Origin: an uncultured Alphaproteobacteria bacterium
GTDB taxonomy: Bacteria; Pseudomonadota; Alphaproteobacteria; Minwuiales; Minwuiaceae
Assembly: GCA_913064755.1 (NCBI GenBank)
Contig: CAJYBQ010000179.1
Coordinates: forward strand, 1 to 6,785
Reading direction: 5' to 3'
DNA length: 6,785 nucleotides
The notes below the pieces were generated by a model. That model had not been told where the DNA came from, did not search any database, and worked only from the letters and a program-made list of their open reading frames with translations. A program made the translations under genes and the position numbers. Of the stretch, positions 5,131 to 6,785 are shown in pieces; within the stretch, counting starts at the first letter, position 1; every line of letters starts with the position of its first letter.

Positions 5131-6333
5131 ATGGCGTCAGGAATTCGCGACAAGGTAGCCATTCTGGGGATGGGCTGCTCCAAATTCGGTGAACGCTGGG
5201 ATTGCGACGCCGAAGATCTGATCATGGAAGCCTACGAGGAATGCGTGAAGGACGCGGGGATCGAGACCTCGCAGATCGACGCTGCATGGTTCTCCACCGC
5301 GATCGAGGAAGTGCATGTCGGCAAGTCCGCCGTGCCGCTGTCCGTCGCGCTGCGCCTGCCCTACATCCCGGTGACCCGCGTCGAGAACATGTGCGCCTCC
5401 GGCACGGAAGCCTTCCGCGGCGCGGTCTATGCCGTCGCCTCCGGCGCCGCCGACATCGCGCTGGCCGTTGGTGTCGAAAAGCTCAAGGACACCGGCTACG
5501 GCGGCCTGCCGCAGCGTGGCCGTGGCCCGCTGAACGACATGGTCAACCCGAACGCATCCGCCCCCGGCAACTTCGCCCAGCTCGCCACTGCCTACCAGCA
5601 GAAGCATGGCGTGCAGGCGTCGGACCTGAAGCGCGGCATTGCCCAGGTCTCGGTGAAGAGCCATGAGAACGGTGCCCGCAACCCGAAGGCGCATCTGCAG
5701 AAGGTCGTGAGCATGGACACGGTGCTGAATGCACCGATGATCGCCGAACCGCTGGGCCTGTTCGACTGCTGCGGCGTGTCGGATGGCTCCGCTGCCGCCA
5801 TCGTCACCACCCCGGAAATCGCCCGGAAGCTGGGCAAGAAGGACCTCGTGACGGTCAAGGCGCTGCAGCTCGCCGTGTCGAACGGCACCGAGTCCTCGCA
5901 CAGCTCCTGGGATGGGTCGTATTTCATGACCACCCGCAAGGCGGCAGAGCGCGCCTACAAGGAAGCCGACATCACCAAGCCGCGTGACCAGGTTTCGATG
6001 TTCGAATGCCATGACTGCTTCTCCATCACCGAACTGGTGACGGCGGAAGACCTCTACATCTCGAAGGAAGGCGAAGCCTGGAAGGATTTCCTCGACGGCT
6101 TCTTCGATGCGGACGGCGGCGTACCGGCACAGATCGACGGCGGGCTGAAGTGCTTCGGCCACCCGATCGGCGCTTCCGGCCTGCGGATGCTGTACGAGAT
6201 GTACCTGCAACTGAATGGCCGCGCCGGTGCCCGGCAGCTTCCGGATCCGAAGATCGGCCTGACGCACAACCTGGGCGGTTTCCCGCATCACAACGTGTCG
6301 TCCATCGCCATCGTCGGCCTGGAAGGCGCCTGA
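5131..6333 (+). CDS. SCP2-type thiolase family protein (acyl-CoA acetyltransferase-like)
   Basis: A 400-residue thiolase. Thiolases cleave 3-ketoacyl-CoA with CoA or run the reverse condensation. KVAILGMGCSKFGER (8-22) is the N-terminal strand. Cys88 in VENMCASGTEAFRGA is the expected acylated nucleophile. HDCFS (294-298) and GHPIGASG (343-350, with His344) supply the remaining catalytic residues. HDCF in place of NEAF, and a C-terminal HNLGG (379-383) in place of the CxG motif of classical thiolases, mark the SCP2/SCP-x and archaeal-like thiolase group. That group includes proteins acting on branched or steroid-type side chains, and non-degradative homologues that need an OB-fold partner. 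No such partner lies next to it here. The protein is cytoplasmic, with no signal peptide. The chosen start is explained by the Shine-Dalgarno entry; 5125 is the alternative. It stands alone as a transcription unit: the next gene is on the opposite strand. The exact substrate is not readable. Confidence 0.92.
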   Translation: MASGIRDKVAILGMGCSKFGERWDCDAEDLIMEAYEECVKDAGIETSQIDAAWFSTAIEEVHVGKSAVPLSVALRLPYIPVTRVENMCASGTEAFRGAVYAVASGAADIALAVGVEKLKDTGYGGLPQRGRGPLNDMVNPNASAPGNFAQLATAYQQKHGVQASDLKRGIAQVSVKSHENGARNPKAHLQKVVSMDTVLNAPMIAEPLGLFDCCGVSDGSAAAIVTTPEIARKLGKKDLVTVKALQLAVSNGTESSHSSWDGSYFMTTRKAAERAYKEADITKPRDQVSMFECHDCFSITELVTAEDLYISKEGEAWKDFLDGFFDADGGVPAQIDGGLKCFGHPIGASGLRMLYEMYLQLNGRAGARQLPDPKIGLTHNLGGFPHHNVSSIAIVGLEGA

Positions 6334-6375
6334 GCGGGGCCGCTGTCGCCAACCACCGATCGCACGGCATGTTCT

Positions 6376-6397
6376 CCCCCGGGTGCTGCCCCGGGGG
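6376..6397. terminator. GC-only hairpin 42 bp after the thiolase stop
   Basis: CCCCCGGG (6376-6383) pairs perfectly with CCCGGGGG (6390-6397) around the loop TGCTGC. It is the first strong structure after the thiolase gene and could end its transcript. It is followed by GAAACG, not T residues, so it is not a textbook intrinsic terminator. The arms are perfectly complementary, so it folds in either strand. Confidence 0.45.
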
Positions 6398-6425
6398 GAA
6401 ACGCGTCTTCGCCACGGCGCACCCT

Positions 6426-6488
6426 GACCTGATCGGGGCGCGCAGCCTTTCATCGCTCGAGCGATGTGCTGGATGCCCGGATCAGGTC
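6426..6488. repeat. Nested palindromic intergenic element (REP-like)
   Basis: Outer arms of 14 bases (6426-6439 and 6475-6488) are complementary at 13 of 14 positions. Inside them CAGC/GCTG flank the perfect 14-bp palindrome ATCGCTCGAGCGAT (6452-6465), so the whole 63 bp can fold as one long hairpin or cruciform. A competing hairpin, TGCCCGGA (6474-6481) with TCCGGGCA (6487-6494), uses the same right arm. The phrase 'GGATGCCCGGATCAGGTCCGGGCA' is split here as left half GGATGCCCGGAT and right half CAGGTCCGGGCA; I recall this style from dispersed intergenic palindromes in alphaproteobacteria. Only one copy is in the window, so that it is repetitive is inference. Confidence 0.5.
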
Positions 6489-6530
6489 CGGGCACGCCGC
6501 AGGTGATTGATGTAATTCGACCGGGATGCC

Positions 6531-6557
6531 GCCGGGTGCCGATGATCGGCGCCCGGC
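6531..6557 (+). terminator. Long GC hairpin between convergent genes
   Basis: GCCGGGTGCCGAT (6531-6543) and ATCGGCGCCCGGC (6545-6557) are complementary at 12 of 13 positions. The one imperfect position is a G-U pair in plus-strand RNA and a C-A mismatch in minus-strand RNA, which slightly favours the rightward transcript. It lies 35 bp beyond the stop of the leftward crotonase gene and about 200 bp after the thiolase. It may stop or insulate either transcript. There is no T-run on either side, so terminator is a tentative label. Confidence 0.4.
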
Positions 6558-6592
6558 GTGTCCTGGCATGACGGTCGTGGCGTGGTCCGGCC

Positions 6593-6785
6593 TCAGGCCA
6601 TGGACTCCGGATCGAAGTTCGGCGGCCGCTTCTCCCGGTGCGCGGCGAGGCCCTCGCGGACTTCCGGCCCGGTGAAGCCGAGCATTTCCAGCGCCACCGA
6701 GGCATCGAAGGCCGGTCCGGCCATCCGGTACCAGTTGTTCAGCGCATACTTGGTGAAGCGCATGGCCGACGGTGCGCCGTTGGCA
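6593..6785 (-). CDS. Crotonase-family (enoyl-CoA hydratase/isomerase-like) protein, C-terminal part
   Basis: The gene enters from the right edge and only its last 63 codons plus stop are present. They read ANGAPSAMRFTKYALNNW, then YRMAGPAFDASVALEMLGF, then TGPEVREGLAAHREKRPPNF and end DPESMA. The order 'TK..LN', 'FD.S.ALE', 'EVREGLAA..EKRPP.F' is the C-terminal trimerisation and helix region of crotonase superfamily enzymes, which act on acyl-CoA esters (hydration, isomerisation or hydrolysis). The catalytic glutamates and oxyanion-hole residues lie outside the window, so the reaction cannot be specified. It converges on the thiolase gene across 259 bp of palindromic DNA, so the two are not co-transcribed, although both suggest acyl-CoA metabolism. 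Confidence 0.85.
   Translation of the reverse strand, partial: ANGAPSAMRFTKYALNNWYRMAGPAFDASVALEMLGFTGPEVREGLAAHREKRPPNFDPESMA

Noticed and set aside
6452..6465. ATCGCTCGAGCGAT read as an isolated operator
   Set aside because: It sits at the centre of a larger nested palindrome between convergent gene ends, where an operator is not expected.
5137..6705. A 522-codon open frame on the minus strand opposite the thiolase
   Set aside because: It is antisense to a thiolase with all catalytic motifs, has the His/Arg/Gly-rich composition of a shadow frame, and shows no family resemblance.

Overview
The window looks like chromosomal DNA of a GC-rich alphaproteobacterium. Rhodospirillales-like is my best guess, from codon use, the protein families and the style of intergenic palindromes; I cannot place it to genus. 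I can support seven genes. The two at the window edges are cut off. No tRNA, rRNA, CRISPR array, transposase or phage gene is visible.

Layout. (1) Positions 1-1869 hold three minus-strand genes. A small single-span membrane protein (1513-1866) overlaps by 11 bp a secreted protein made of seven tandem two-cysteine repeats (672-1523). A strong hairpin (620-651) follows, then the N-terminal half of a DUF1611-family protein that runs off the left edge. (2) Positions 1870-2262 are non-coding, with an AT-rich stretch carrying several inverted repeats just upstream of the membrane-protein gene. (3) A SnoaL/NTF2-like protein (minus, 2263-2649) and a DUF2867 protein (plus, 2887-3360) are divergent. 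(4) An amidase-signature enzyme (minus, 3409-4872) converges on the DUF2867 gene and is divergent from an SCP2-type thiolase (plus, 5131-6333). (5) A 259-bp convergent gap (6334-6592) is packed with palindromes. After it comes the C-terminal end of a crotonase-family (enoyl-CoA hydratase-like) protein on the minus strand.

Function. The thiolase and crotonase suggest acyl-CoA (beta-oxidation-like) catabolism, and the amidase may feed carboxylic acids into such a route. They sit in separate transcription units, so a shared pathway is inference only. The DUF2867 and SnoaL-like proteins have no assignable substrate.

The least ordinary part is the pair at 672-1866: a membrane-anchored small protein coupled to an exported 14-cysteine repeat protein, preceded by an AT-rich region with inverted repeats. 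I see no evidence of a defence system, mobile element or complete novel system. Most other long open frames in the window are antisense shadows of the genes listed here.
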